From Pararhodobacter oceanensis (lineage in GTDB: Bacteria; Pseudomonadota; Alphaproteobacteria; Rhodobacterales; Rhodobacteraceae), in contig NZ_QDKM01000008.1 of the NCBI RefSeq assembly GCF_003076755.1, forward strand, positions 1 to 64,000: a stretch of 64,000 nucleotides of DNA. The letters run 5' to 3'. Every line of letters starts with the position of its first letter. The first letter of the stretch is position 1. Under the pieces are notes generated by a model that searched no databases, was not told the origin of the DNA, and was given only the letters and a program-made list of their open reading frames with translations. The position numbers and the translations under genes were made by a program. Below, in pieces: positions 24,402 through 33,290 of the stretch.

Positions 24402-25574
24402 TTGATCCAAATGCGCCACGCTTTTGTGACGGCCACCGGGCTGACAGCTCCGCGATTGCCGCAGCTCCCCGAGATGCGTGCCGGCCTGCGCGCGATGCTG
24501 ATGGCGCTGCTTTTGCCGCTGGTGATCGCCGGTTGCACGATGCCACGCGGGGCCGCCCTGCAAAGCGAAGTCTTGCGCGGCACCGATGCGCCGGATTCCG
24601 AGGTGCAGGTGGTTGAGGTCACTCGCGATACGCTCTCCGAGATCGCGCTCTGGCCCGCCGCCAACGCCGAGCCGCGCCAGCGCTGGATCACCACCGGCGC
24701 CGCGCCCAGCGCACGGATCATCCGCGCCGGTGATCTGGTGTCGCTCTCGGTTTGGGACAGCCAACCTGATTCGCTACTGACCACCGAAGCCCAGCGCTCG
24801 GTGGATATGTCGCGCATTCCCGTTTCTGCCTCGGGAAAGGTGTTTATTCCCTATGTCGGCGAGCTGCGCATCTCCGGCCTGACCGCCGAACAGGCGCGTC
24901 GCGAGATCCAGAGCCTGATGGCGCCGATTGTGCCCGACGGGCAGGTCCAGCTCAGCGTTGTGCCGGGCGCGCGCAATACCATCGATGTGGTCACCGGCGT
25001 CGCCCGCCCCGGCCGCGTTGAACTGCCCGAGATCAGCCCGACGATCCTCAGCGTGCTGGCCGAATCCGGCGGTATCAGCACCGCGCTGCGCAATCCTTTG
25101 GTGCGGCTGAACCGCGCCGGTCAGGCCTATGCGATCCCTGCCCGCAAACTGTTCTCCGATCCCGCGCATGACATCCAGCTGCGTGGCGGCGACCGGATCT
25201 TGGTCGAGGAAGACCGCCGCAGCTATATCGCGCTGGGCGCCACGGGCCGCGAACAAGTGGTGTTTTTCGAGCGCGAAGAGATCACCGCGCTGGATGCGCT
25301 CTCGTCGATGGGCGGGCTGAACGATTCGCGCGCTGATCTGCAGGGGGTGTTGATCCTGCGCGATTATCCCGAATCGCTGGTGCGTGAGACCGGCCCCGCG
25401 CCGCGCAAAGCGCAGGTTGTGTTCACCTTTGATCTGACCAGCGCCAACGGCCTCTTTGCCGCGCGGCGGTTTCATATCCAGCCCGATGATGTGGTGCTGG
25501 CCACGGAATCACCGGTGCCGCTGTTCCTGCAAGCGGTGCGCCTGTTCCGCGGCGTCGAGCATTCGGTGAACTGA
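24402..25574 (+). CDS. Polysaccharide export outer-membrane lipoprotein (Wza/GumB-like)
   Basis: A 390-residue lipoprotein of the OPX family, which forms the outer-membrane exit for capsule or exopolysaccharide. The start is a TTG at 24402, chosen because GAAGGAGG ends 8 bases before it; the ATG at 24411 would be 17 bases away. A long N-terminal region precedes the lipobox VIAGC (Cys45). The poly-export domain follows (IRAGDLVSLSVW at about 110 and SGKVFIPYVGELRISGLT at about 143), then SLBB-like repeats (IDVVTGVARPGRVEL and YIALGATGREQVVFF). No Wzc, Wzx or glycosyltransferase gene adjoins it, so its partners must lie elsewhere. Confidence 0.88.
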   Translation: MIQMRHAFVTATGLTAPRLPQLPEMRAGLRAMLMALLLPLVIAGCTMPRGAALQSEVLRGTDAPDSEVQVVEVTRDTLSEIALWPAANAEPRQRWITTGAAPSARIIRAGDLVSLSVWDSQPDSLLTTEAQRSVDMSRIPVSASGKVFIPYVGELRISGLTAEQARREIQSLMAPIVPDGQVQLSVVPGARNTIDVVTGVARPGRVELPEISPTILSVLAESGGISTALRNPLVRLNRAGQAYAIPARKLFSDPAHDIQLRGGDRILVEEDRRSYIALGATGREQVVFFEREEITALDALSSMGGLNDSRADLQGVLILRDYPESLVRETGPAPRKAQVVFTFDLTSANGLFAARRFHIQPDDVVLATESPVPLFLQAVRLFRGVEHSVN

Positions 25575-25608
25575 CCGGGCCAGCGCAAAGCGCCCAAGGT
25601 CCGGCGCC

Positions 25609-28239
25609 CTATGGCAAAATCTCCACATATCCGGCATCGCCGTTGATCCGCAGCCGGTCGCCGGTTTTGATCAATGCGGTGGCCTCGGGCACGCCGACCA
25701 CTGCCGGAATCCCGTATTCGCGCGCCACCACCGAGCCATGGGTCATCAGCCCACCGACCTCGGTGACCAGCGCGCTGGCGTTGACAAACAGCGGCGTCCA
25801 GCCCGGATCGGTGAAGGGCGCCACCAATATCTCGCCCGGCGCAAGCGTTTCGCGGCCCGGATCGCGCACCACGCGGGCGATCCCCTCATAGATGCCTGAT
25901 GACACCGCGCTGCCGATCATAGCACCGTCGGGCGCGCCCTCAACCACCAGATTGGGGCGTGGATGCTCGCCTTCGCTGGTGATCACCCGTGGCGGGGCTT
26001 TGCGGGCGTAATGCGCGAAATCCGCGCGGCGCTGCGAAACCAATGCGCGCAGATCGGCGGTCGGCCCCGCAAGTGCATCGCGCAGATCACCGGCCTGCAG
26101 GAACCAGATATCCTCGGGCTGCGCCAGAACCCCGCGCTGGCTCAGATCGGCGGCGATCTCCAGAAGGACGGTTTTGACCTCATCCAGCACCATGATCATC
26201 ATGAATTTATGATGCTCGCGCAGGGGCATCAGATCGCGCGAATTACCGGTCAGCCGCCGCACCAGTGCCCGTTTATACCACGGCACCCGCGCGGGCAGTG
26301 CCTGTGCGGCGCGAAGTCCGGCCTCGGTCAGCGCGTCATAATGCCTGCGGTGCGCCCCCGCCTCGCTGTGCTGCGTCATGCCCAGCACCATCTGCAACAG
26401 CGAGCCGCTGTCCTCATGCCAACGCGGGCGGCTGATGTCGATCTCGGAGGGGCCACGCGCACCATATCTCTGCAAGAACGCCTGCCATTTGGCCAAAAAC
26501 TCCGGCCCGCCCGCGACCTGCGCCACCCCGTCGAGAGACACGCCCTCGGGCACCCGCGACAGATGCGCGAACACCTCCTCAGAACCGCGCGCGGCATCGG
26601 CCAGATCGCCGATGGCAAGGTTCATATCGGTCACCACATTGCCGACCACGCCGCGCTCGATATCGGCGACCAGATCGGCATTCTGCGCCCCCGCAAGCCG
26701 GTGCAGCCAGCGTTGCGACAGGATCCCCGCAACCATCTGCGGCGCCCAAGCGCCAAAGGCCGGCGGCAACCCGCGCAGCGCCGCCAAGGCGCGCTCGAAC
26801 CGCTGCGCCGGATCGAGGTCGGGCGCGCGCAGATCCAAGGCCACCTGATCAACATAGTCGCGCATCAACCCGTCGACCTTGGCCACTTCGCCCGCGGTTT
26901 TGCCAAAGAAAATGAACCACGGAATCCGCCGCGCGTAATGCCGGAGCAGAAACACCAGCCGCAGCGGATTATAGCGCTCGCCCTGCGCCAGAAACTCGGG
27001 CCGCTGCACCTGCTCTTTCAGCGCCGCCTGCGCCAGTTGATCGGCGACGCCCATAAAGGTGGTCAGGATCCGCCGCCCCAAAGGATGCCGCAGAATCGGG
27101 CTAAGATCGGCATAGACCCGCCCGCCGATATCCTGCGCATAGCGGCTCTCGCCCTGCGCATTCAACCCGATCGACGGGAAATACCGCCAGAGCGAAATCG
27201 CCATCGGTGGCATCGCATCGGTCATCACCTGCAGATGCGAGAGGCTCAGAAACACATGCAGACTGTCATCATCGAGCGCAATCTGCGGCATTGGATAGAG
27301 CGAGGTGATCGGGCGCGACTGGGTGATGAAAATCTCGCCCCCCGCAATCGCCCATTCGATATCCTGCGGCTGGCCGTAGTGCCCCTCGATCTGCGCGCCG
27401 AGCGCCGAGAGCGCGGTGATCTGCGTGTCACTCAACGCGGCAGCTGTCTGTTGCGCCTCGGGCAGATCAACTTGTTCGGTCCCGCCCTCTGCCAGCGGCA
27501 GTATCGCCAGTTTCTTGCGCGCTATCTCGCGGCTGACAATCGCGCCGCTGCGCTTGTCGACCTTGTAAAGATCGGCGCTCACCAGCCCCGAGACCAGTGC
27601 TTCGCCAAGCCCGAAACTCGCGTCAATCGAGGTGACATGCCGGTTCTCGCTGATCGGATCGGCGGTGAACAGAATACCCGAGAGTTCCGGCAGCACCATC
27701 TGTTGCACCACCACAGAGAGCGCCACCTGCGCATGGGCAAAACCGTTTTGCATGCGGTAGAGAACCGCGCGGTCGGTGAACAGCGAGATGAAACACTGGC
27801 GGGTTTGTTCGGTCAGCGCCTGCAACCCGATAACATTGAGATAGGTGTCCTGCTGCCCGGCGAATGAGGCGGTCGGCAGATCCTCGGCGGTGGCCGAAGA
27901 GCGCACGGCAAAGGCCTGATCCGGTGGCCAGTCCTGCCACGCCTCGGTCAGCGCCTGCACCACCTCCTCGGGCAGGGGCTGCTGCGCCAACAGATCGCGC
28001 ACCTGTTGCCCCGCCCTGCGCAGCGCTGACAGATCGGCCGGATCAAGCCCTTCCAGCATCGCATAAACCTGCGCCTCCACCGGTGCGACATAGGCGCGGT
28101 AGGCCCGCGTGGTGACGCAAAACCCGTCCGGCACCGGAAAACCGGCGCGCGCCATTTCGCCCAGATTGGCGCCCTTGCCGCCGACCTCGGCCAGCGCGCT
28201 ATGGTCGATACGGGCGAAGGGCAGAACATAGTCCGACAT
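25609..28239 (-). CDS. PEP-utilising phosphotransferase, rifampin phosphotransferase (Rph)-like
   Basis: An 876-residue dikinase-type enzyme. Residues 1-320 are the PPDK/PEP-synthase ATP-binding domain (GGKGANLGEMARAGFPVPDGF, then VRSSATAEDLPTASFAGQQDT and FGLGEALVSGLVSADLY). A long middle domain of about 430 residues has no PEP-synthase TIM barrel. The swivelling His domain is at the extreme C-terminus (GGLMTHGSVVAREYGIPAVVGV, His at about 834). That order and length match rifampin phosphotransferase, which phosphorylates the antibiotic with ATP, rather than PpsA, where the His domain is central. The middle domain may bind another small molecule. GGAGG precedes the ATG at 28239. A longer frame to 28341 has no support. 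Confidence 0.85.
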   Translation of the reverse strand: MSDYVLPFARIDHSALAEVGGKGANLGEMARAGFPVPDGFCVTTRAYRAYVAPVEAQVYAMLEGLDPADLSALRRAGQQVRDLLAQQPLPEEVVQALTEAWQDWPPDQAFAVRSSATAEDLPTASFAGQQDTYLNVIGLQALTEQTRQCFISLFTDRAVLYRMQNGFAHAQVALSVVVQQMVLPELSGILFTADPISENRHVTSIDASFGLGEALVSGLVSADLYKVDKRSGAIVSREIARKKLAILPLAEGGTEQVDLPEAQQTAAALSDTQITALSALGAQIEGHYGQPQDIEWAIAGGEIFITQSRPITSLYPMPQIALDDDSLHVFLSLSHLQVMTDAMPPMAISLWRYFPSIGLNAQGESRYAQDIGGRVYADLSPILRHPLGRRILTTFMGVADQLAQAALKEQVQRPEFLAQGERYNPLRLVFLLRHYARRIPWFIFFGKTAGEVAKVDGLMRDYVDQVALDLRAPDLDPAQRFERALAALRGLPPAFGAWAPQMVAGILSQRWLHRLAGAQNADLVADIERGVVGNVVTDMNLAIGDLADAARGSEEVFAHLSRVPEGVSLDGVAQVAGGPEFLAKWQAFLQRYGARGPSEIDISRPRWHEDSGSLLQMVLGMTQHSEAGAHRRHYDALTEAGLRAAQALPARVPWYKRALVRRLTGNSRDLMPLREHHKFMMIMVLDEVKTVLLEIAADLSQRGVLAQPEDIWFLQAGDLRDALAGPTADLRALVSQRRADFAHYARKAPPRVITSEGEHPRPNLVVEGAPDGAMIGSAVSSGIYEGIARVVRDPGRETLAPGEILVAPFTDPGWTPLFVNASALVTEVGGLMTHGSVVAREYGIPAVVGVPEATALIKTGDRLRINGDAGYVEILP

Positions 28240-28406
28240 CACAGCCTCCGGCAAATTGCCACATGTGCCTGCATCACAGGTTACGCCGATCCGAATCCGC
28301 GTCAAAGGGAATTCCAGCCGGTGCTGCCGTTGCGGAGTCACTTGCCGCAGGGCAAATTCAGTGGTCTAACTGGCGCGCAGAGACAAAAACTGGGAGGCTT
28401 TTTGCG

Positions 28407-29366
28407 ATGAAACATACACCCCTTTTGGCCGCCGCGCTGGCCCTGACCGCCGCGCCGGTTCTGGCACAGTCACAGCTATCGATCGCCACCGGCGGCACCG
28501 GCGGCGTCTACTACCCGATGGGCGGCGGATTGGCCGAGATCATCAACAACCATGTCGAGGGCTATTCGGCGACCGCCGAAGTCACCGGCGCTTCGGTTGA
28601 GAACATGGGCCTGATCGCCACTGGCGACGCCGATCTGGCGCTGGGCCTGGCCGACACCGTGCAGCAGGCACAGACCGGCACCGGCCGTTTCGAGGGCCAG
28701 CAGCTGGAAATGATCCGCGGTCTGGCGTCGATGTATGCCAATATGATCCAGATCGTGACGCTGGAAGACAGCGGCATCACCTCGCTGGCTGATCTGGCGG
28801 GCCACCGCGTGTCGGTCGGCGCACCGGGCTCGGGCACCGAGATCAACGCCAATGCGATCCTCGAAGCCAATGGCATCAGCTATGACGATATCGACGAGCA
28901 GCGGCTGAACTTCAACGAAACCGCGGACGCGCTGGCCAATGGCGATATCGACGTCGGTTTCTGGAGCGTCGGCGCGCCGACCTCCTCGATCCTCAACCTC
29001 GCCACCACCCAGTCGATCCGCCTGATCCAGCTCAGCGACGCCGAGATCGAAGCCGCGATGGCCGCGAACCCGATCTTTGCCCGCACCTCGCTGGCCGGTG
29101 GCACCTATGACGGGGTCGACGCCGATACCACGGTTCTGGGCGTGCCCAACGTTCTGGCCGTCTCCTCCGAGATGTCCGACGATCTGGCCTATGAGATCGC
29201 CAACGCGATGTTCACCAATATCGCCGATCTTCAGGCGGTGCATCCGGCGGCGAACCAGACCACCGTCGAGTTCACCCTCTCGGCCACGCCGATCCCGCTG
29301 CACCCCGGCGCGATCCGCTACTTTGAAGAAGTCGGCGCCACTGTGCCCGATCGCCTGCGCCCGTAA
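28407..29366 (+). CDS. TAXI-family TRAP substrate-binding protein
   Basis: A periplasmic receptor of the TAXI subclass (TRAP-associated extracytoplasmic immunogenic protein), 319 residues from the ATG at 28407 with GGGAGG upstream. The signal peptide ends APVLAQ. The mature protein opens with LSIATGGTGGVYYPMGG, the clear TAXI signature, followed by GLADTVQQAQTG and VSVGAPGSGTEINA. It is followed by DUF1850 and a fused permease, a standard TAXI operon. Ligands of TAXI systems are often glutamate, 2-oxoglutarate or other organic acids. This one is not assigned. Confidence 0.93.
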   Translation: MKHTPLLAAALALTAAPVLAQSQLSIATGGTGGVYYPMGGGLAEIINNHVEGYSATAEVTGASVENMGLIATGDADLALGLADTVQQAQTGTGRFEGQQLEMIRGLASMYANMIQIVTLEDSGITSLADLAGHRVSVGAPGSGTEINANAILEANGISYDDIDEQRLNFNETADALANGDIDVGFWSVGAPTSSILNLATTQSIRLIQLSDAEIEAAMAANPIFARTSLAGGTYDGVDADTTVLGVPNVLAVSSEMSDDLAYEIANAMFTNIADLQAVHPAANQTTVEFTLSATPIPLHPGAIRYFEEVGATVPDRLRP

Positions 29367-29372
29367 CGCGGC

Positions 29373-29870
29373 ATGGGTGACCACAGATTTTTCAGGGGGC
29401 GGTGCGCCGCCCTCTGGCTGTTTTTTAGTCTGAATTTGGCATCTGCCAGCACTGGCTTTGCCGGCCAGTTGACGATCAGCGACGCCAGCAACGGCGCGGC
29501 TCTGGCCAGCACCGAGGTGGCGCAGGGCGCCGGATGGTGCATCCTGTGGAATCATTCCGTGCAGGGTTTCGAAGTCGAGGATTGCTATGAAAACCGCGAC
29601 GGTGTGATGGTGCTGGTGCGCTCGCATCTGCCGGATTTCGCCGCCGGTCTGGACCATATTCCAGGCCGCGGGCGGCAGGTCTCGGACGGGATGGGCGGCT
29701 ATTGGATCGAAGATCTTGATGAGCCCGTGCCCGGCAACGCCTATATCTTGCGGCCCGGAGGTCCGGCGGTGAACCACCGCCTGCGCACCGAGGCCATTGA
29801 AATTTCATTGACCCAGCTTGCCGAACGCGCTCGTGTTCGCATCGCGCTGCAACCGGATATCGCCCCATGA
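29373..29870 (+). CDS. DUF1850 protein of the TAXI-TRAP operon
   Basis: A 165-residue protein with an N-terminal hydrophobic, signal-like segment (WLFFSLNLASASTGFAG, about residues 15-31) and the DUF1850 core: CILWNHSVQGFEVEDC and LPDFAAGLDHIPGRGRQ, ending with a short C-terminal domain. DUF1850 proteins recur between TAXI receptor and permease genes, so a periplasmic helper role in transport is likely, but no activity is known to me. It lies 6 bases after the receptor stop and overlaps the permease start by 4 bases. Confidence 0.85.
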   Translation: MGDHRFFRGRCAALWLFFSLNLASASTGFAGQLTISDASNGAALASTEVAQGAGWCILWNHSVQGFEVEDCYENRDGVMVLVRSHLPDFAAGLDHIPGRGRQVSDGMGGYWIEDLDEPVPGNAYILRPGGPAVNHRLRTEAIEISLTQLAERARVRIALQPDIAP

Positions 29871-31846
29871 CCCCAGAAGACGCGCCCAAAGCCCCGCAAC
29901 ACTGGCTGATCATGATGGCGATCAGCGTCGTCGGCATTCTGTTATCCGCCTATCAAATGGGCGTCGCCGGCGGGCTGCAGATCCCCGGCTTCTCGCCCGC
30001 ACTGTTTGACCTGCGCCCGCGTCACCTCGGGTTTATTCTGGTGCTATGCTTCCTGATCTATCCGGTCACCGGCCAGAGCAAACCGCGCGGGGTGATCGGC
30101 TGGTTGATCGACGCGCCGCTGATCATCGGCGGCATGCTGGTGTTCTACTGGGTGCCGAGCAATATCGACGTGATCGCCAATTCGATCTTTCCGCGCGATA
30201 TCGACATCGCGGTGGGGATCATCACCACGCTGTTGGTGCTTGAGGCCGCGCGCCGCGCCGTCGGCCTGTCGATGACCATCATCGCGGGGCTGTTCATCGC
30301 CTATGCCTTCTCTGGCCGTCGCGGCGAACTACCGTTTCTGGCGGATTTCATGCCCGGCATCATGAACCACCGCGGCTATTCCCTCGACCGTGTGGCCAGC
30401 CAGTTGACGCTGGGCGCCGAGGGGATTTTCGGCATCCCTCTGGGCGTCGCCGCCACGTTTATCTTTGTCTTCGTGCTGTTCGGCGCGGTGCTGGAAGTGA
30501 CCGGCGCGGGCAAGTTCTTTATCGATTTGGCTTATGCCACCACCGGCCGCCAGCGCGGTGGACCGGCGAAAGCAGCGGTGATCGCCTCGGCGGGGATGGG
30601 CAGTATCTCGGGCTCGGCCATCGCCAACGTCGTCACCACCGGCGCCTTTACCATCCCCCTGATGAAGAAACTCGGCTACCGCCCCGCACAGGCGGGCGGG
30701 ATCGAGGCCGCGGCTTCGACCGGCGGGCAGATCATGCCGCCCTTGATGGGCGCGGGCGCCTTCCTGATGTCCGAATTCACCCAGATGCCCTATATCGATA
30801 TCGTGCTGATCTCGATCTTTCCGGCGGTGCTGTATTTCGGCGCGGTCTACCTACTGGTCCACATCGCGGCGGTGAAACAGGGCATGACCGGCATGGACGC
30901 CGCTGATCTGCCGCGCACCCGCAAGGTGCTGGCCGAGGGTTGGCATTACCTGCTGCCGCTCTTTGCGCTGGTGTTCCTGCTGGTCGCCGGTTTCTCGCCA
31001 ATGCGGGTGGGGTTCTATGCGGTGCTCTCGATTGCCGGTGCTGCGGTTGCGCGGGCGTTGTGGATCTGGGCCACCTCCGGCCCCTCGCTGGACGCGCTGA
31101 AAACCCTATGCGTCTCGGGGCTGATCAAAACCCTGCAGGCGTTGGAACTGGGCGCGCGCAATGCGGTGGCGGTGACCGTGGCCTGTGCGGTGGCCGGGAT
31201 CATTGTCGGCGTCGTCGGCCTCACCGGCTTGGGGCTGAAGTTCAGCGCAATGATGCTGGCCTTCTCGAACGGCAACCTGCTCTTGGCGCTGGTGCTGGTG
31301 CTGCTGGCGTCTTTGGTGCTGGGCATGGGGCTGCCGGTGACGGCGTCATATATCGTGCTGATCATTCTGGTCGGCCCCGCCCTGACCAATGAGTTCGGCC
31401 TGCCGATCCTCGTCGCGCATCTGGTGGTGTTCTGGTATTCGCAGGACAGCAACGTCACCCCGCCGGTGGCTTTGGCGGGGTTTGCGGGGGCGGCGATTGC
31501 CGGATCGAAACCAATGGAGACCAGTGTGCAAGCGTGGAAATACGCCAAGGGCCTGTATCTGATCCCGCTGTTCATGGTCTATAACGACGCGATCATTCTC
31601 GGCGGCCCGCTGCCCGAGGTGATCTGGGCCGGGTTCATCGCCATTGTCGCGCTGATCGGCTTTGCGGCGCTGCTCGAAGGCTTCCTGTTTGCGCCGATGG
31701 CTCTGTGGCAACGCGCGCTCTTGCTGCCCGGCGTGGTCGCGGTGTTCTGGCCGAACCTGTGGTATGAGATCGCCGGTGTCGCCATGATCCTTGTGATCCT
31801 CGCGCTCAACCGCATGGCGGTGCAACCCGAGGCGGGTGCGGCCTGA
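29867..31846 (+). CDS. TRAP transporter fused permease (TAXI type)
   Basis: A 659-residue inner-membrane protein in which the small (4-helix) and large (12-helix) TRAP subunits are one chain, as is usual for TAXI systems. Residues 15-150 correspond to the DctQ-like part, and the DctM-like part begins near 170. It contains KAAVIASAGMGSISGSAIANVVTTGAFTIPLM and QIMPPLMGAGAFLMSE in the first half and LGMGLPVTASYIVLIIL plus SNVTPPVALAGFAGAAIA in the second, all strongly conserved. The ATG overlaps the DUF1850 stop (ATGA). The end is followed by a hairpin shared with the convergent gntR gene. Confidence 0.93.
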   Translation: MTPEDAPKAPQHWLIMMAISVVGILLSAYQMGVAGGLQIPGFSPALFDLRPRHLGFILVLCFLIYPVTGQSKPRGVIGWLIDAPLIIGGMLVFYWVPSNIDVIANSIFPRDIDIAVGIITTLLVLEAARRAVGLSMTIIAGLFIAYAFSGRRGELPFLADFMPGIMNHRGYSLDRVASQLTLGAEGIFGIPLGVAATFIFVFVLFGAVLEVTGAGKFFIDLAYATTGRQRGGPAKAAVIASAGMGSISGSAIANVVTTGAFTIPLMKKLGYRPAQAGGIEAAASTGGQIMPPLMGAGAFLMSEFTQMPYIDIVLISIFPAVLYFGAVYLLVHIAAVKQGMTGMDAADLPRTRKVLAEGWHYLLPLFALVFLLVAGFSPMRVGFYAVLSIAGAAVARALWIWATSGPSLDALKTLCVSGLIKTLQALELGARNAVAVTVACAVAGIIVGVVGLTGLGLKFSAMMLAFSNGNLLLALVLVLLASLVLGMGLPVTASYIVLIILVGPALTNEFGLPILVAHLVVFWYSQDSNVTPPVALAGFAGAAIAGSKPMETSVQAWKYAKGLYLIPLFMVYNDAIILGGPLPEVIWAGFIAIVALIGFAALLEGFLFAPMALWQRALLLPGVVAVFWPNLWYEIAGVAMILVILALNRMAVQPEAGAA

Positions 31847-31852
31847 GACTAG

Positions 31853-31879
31853 GGCGGGCTGCTCTACCAGCGGCCCGCC
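31853..31879. terminator. Hairpin between convergent TRAP and gntR genes
   Basis: GGCGGGC/GCCCGCC stem extended inwards by GCT/AGC past one mismatch, with a 5-base loop, in the 42-base gap between two convergent stops. It could serve both directions. There is no long T-run on either side. Confidence 0.55.
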
Positions 31880-31888
31880 GCACCAAAT

Positions 31889-32566
31889 CTACGGCACAGG
31901 CGCCAGCAAACTGTCGCGCACACGGTCCAGCCCCTGCCTGATATCCGCGTCAATCGCCGCGCGCAGATCCACCGCATCGCCGCGCCGCATCGCATCCAGC
32001 GCGCCCTTGTGCAGATCAGGGCCCACCGAGCCGCCCTCTTCCACCACCACCCGCAGCGACGGACCAGAGCGCAGCCAGAGCGAATGCGTCACCGACAGCA
32101 GGATCTCGGCCTGCGCGGCCTCATAGATGGTGAAATGGAACAGATGGTTGCCGGCCAGATAGCCCTGCACATCACCGGCAGCGATGGCGCGGTCGATGCC
32201 CGCGTCGATCATCGCCAGCCGGTCAATCGCACCCGCATCCAGTCGCGCCAAAGCCCGCTCGGCCAGATCAGGTTCCAGCATCAGCCGCGCAAAGGCCAGT
32301 TCGTCCACCTGCGCGGCGGTCAGCACCGGCACCGAGATACGGCGGTTTTCATGTAGGGTCAGCGCGCCCTCGGCGGTCAACCGGCGGATCGCCTCGCGCA
32401 CCGGAGTCATCCCCGCACCCAGCGCCTGCGTCACCCCCTGCAGTGTCACCTTCTGCCCCGGCGCCAACTCGCCAAACAGCATCATGTCGCGCAACCGGCG
32501 ATAGGTCGCCTCATGCACGGGCAGGCGGCTGGAGGCGATCAAAGGGGCGGGGTTGGGCGGGGTCAT
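31889..32566 (-). CDS. GntR-family regulator, FCD (FadR-like) subfamily
   Basis: A 225-residue regulator from the ATG at 32566. The N-terminal winged helix covers about residues 15-75 (ATYRRLRDMMLFGELAPGQ, TPVREAIRRLTAEGAL). The C-terminal all-helical FCD domain has the metal-ligand pattern in NHLFHFTIYEAA with downstream His. FCD proteins bind organic acids or sugars acids. It is convergent with the TAXI-TRAP operon, so control of that uptake system is a reasonable guess. No operator was recognised near 28400. The open frame continues upstream to 32854 without a ribosome site. Confidence 0.87.
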   Translation of the reverse strand: MTPPNPAPLIASSRLPVHEATYRRLRDMMLFGELAPGQKVTLQGVTQALGAGMTPVREAIRRLTAEGALTLHENRRISVPVLTAAQVDELAFARLMLEPDLAERALARLDAGAIDRLAMIDAGIDRAIAAGDVQGYLAGNHLFHFTIYEAAQAEILLSVTHSLWLRSGPSLRVVVEEGGSVGPDLHKGALDAMRRGDAVDLRAAIDADIRQGLDRVRDSLLAPVP

Positions 32567-32681
32567 GCCATCCGGCTTATGGGTTTCGATATCCGGTGTT
32601 AGCGCATTGCAGCGCGCCTGCCTAGCACCCTCTGCGCAGGGCTTTTCCGGCGCGCGCAGCTTTGTGCCGCAGGTGGTCCCG

Positions 32682-33068
32682 TCACTCCGCCGGATAGGTC
32701 GCGCGGCAGGTGGCAGCGGCTTGCGCAACGCGCCCGTCCTCGCGGGCCAACTGCCGCTCCAAGAGGGCGATACGCTCGGCTTCCAACTCGGGGTTGATCC
32801 GGTGATGGGTCTCGCGCGTCTCATGCTCCCAGCGCATACAGGGCTCGAGAACACCCTCGGCGTTGACGCAAAACCCGCTCTCCATCACCGGCGTCAGCAC
32901 CCGCTCGATGCGGAAACCGCGCTGCAGATTGCCGCGGCGCTCATCAAGCTCGCGGCTGATCTCGCGCTGGTCCCGCTCGGCGGCGTAAAGACATTGCTCC
33001 AACGGCGTCGCACAGCCCGCCAGAACCGCCAATCCGGCCAACATCATCGACACTCTCAGCAACGACAT
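32682..33068 (-). CDS. Small lipoprotein of unknown function
   Basis: A 128-residue protein with a lipoprotein signal peptide (VSMMLAGLAVLAGC, lipid-modified Cys at 19). The mature part is charged and helical (ERDQREISRELDERRGNLQRGF and ELEAERIALLERQLA, probably coiled coil), with four further Cys that could form disulfides in the periplasm. I do not recognise the family. It follows the Trm112 gene by about 20 bases on the same strand and may be its co-transcribed tail gene. Confidence 0.72.
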   Translation of the reverse strand: MSLLRVSMMLAGLAVLAGCATPLEQCLYAAERDQREISRELDERRGNLQRGFRIERVLTPVMESGFCVNAEGVLEPCMRWEHETRETHHRINPELEAERIALLERQLAREDGRVAQAAATCRATYPAE

Positions 33069-33089
33069 CTCCGCACCTCACCCTTGCCT

Positions 33090-33290
33090 TCAGTCCAATT
33101 CGCGCGCCTCGGAGGCCAGCATGATCGGTATACCGCCACGGATCGGAAACGCCAGATGCGCCACGCGTGAGATCAATTCCTGCGCCTCGGCATCATAGCG
33201 CAACTGGCCCTGCGTCACCGGACAGACCAGCCGCTCGAGCATATGGCGCTGCGCTTTCACCGGATCGGGATTGCCTGTCGTGTCAGTCAT
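33090..33290 (-). CDS. Trm112/UPF0434 family protein
   Basis: A 66-residue protein with the short bacterial Trm112 fold. [16 protein letters not shown] near the N-terminus has one of the usual Cys positions, and the C-terminal [20 protein letters not shown] is the family hallmark. In eukaryotes and archaea Trm112 activates methyltransferases. In bacteria the role is not settled. It overlaps the LON-domain gene by 4 bases (ATGA), an arrangement I recall as widespread in alphaproteobacteria. Confidence 0.88.
   Translation of the reverse strand: MTDTTGNPDPVKAQRHMLERLVCPVTQGQLRYDAEAQELISRVAHLAFPIRGGIPIMLASEARELD

Noticed and set aside
25963-27867. 634-codon plus-strand ORF opposite the PEP-utilising enzyme
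   Set aside because: Antisense shadow; Arg/Gln/His-rich composition without motifs, whereas the minus strand has full dikinase motifs.
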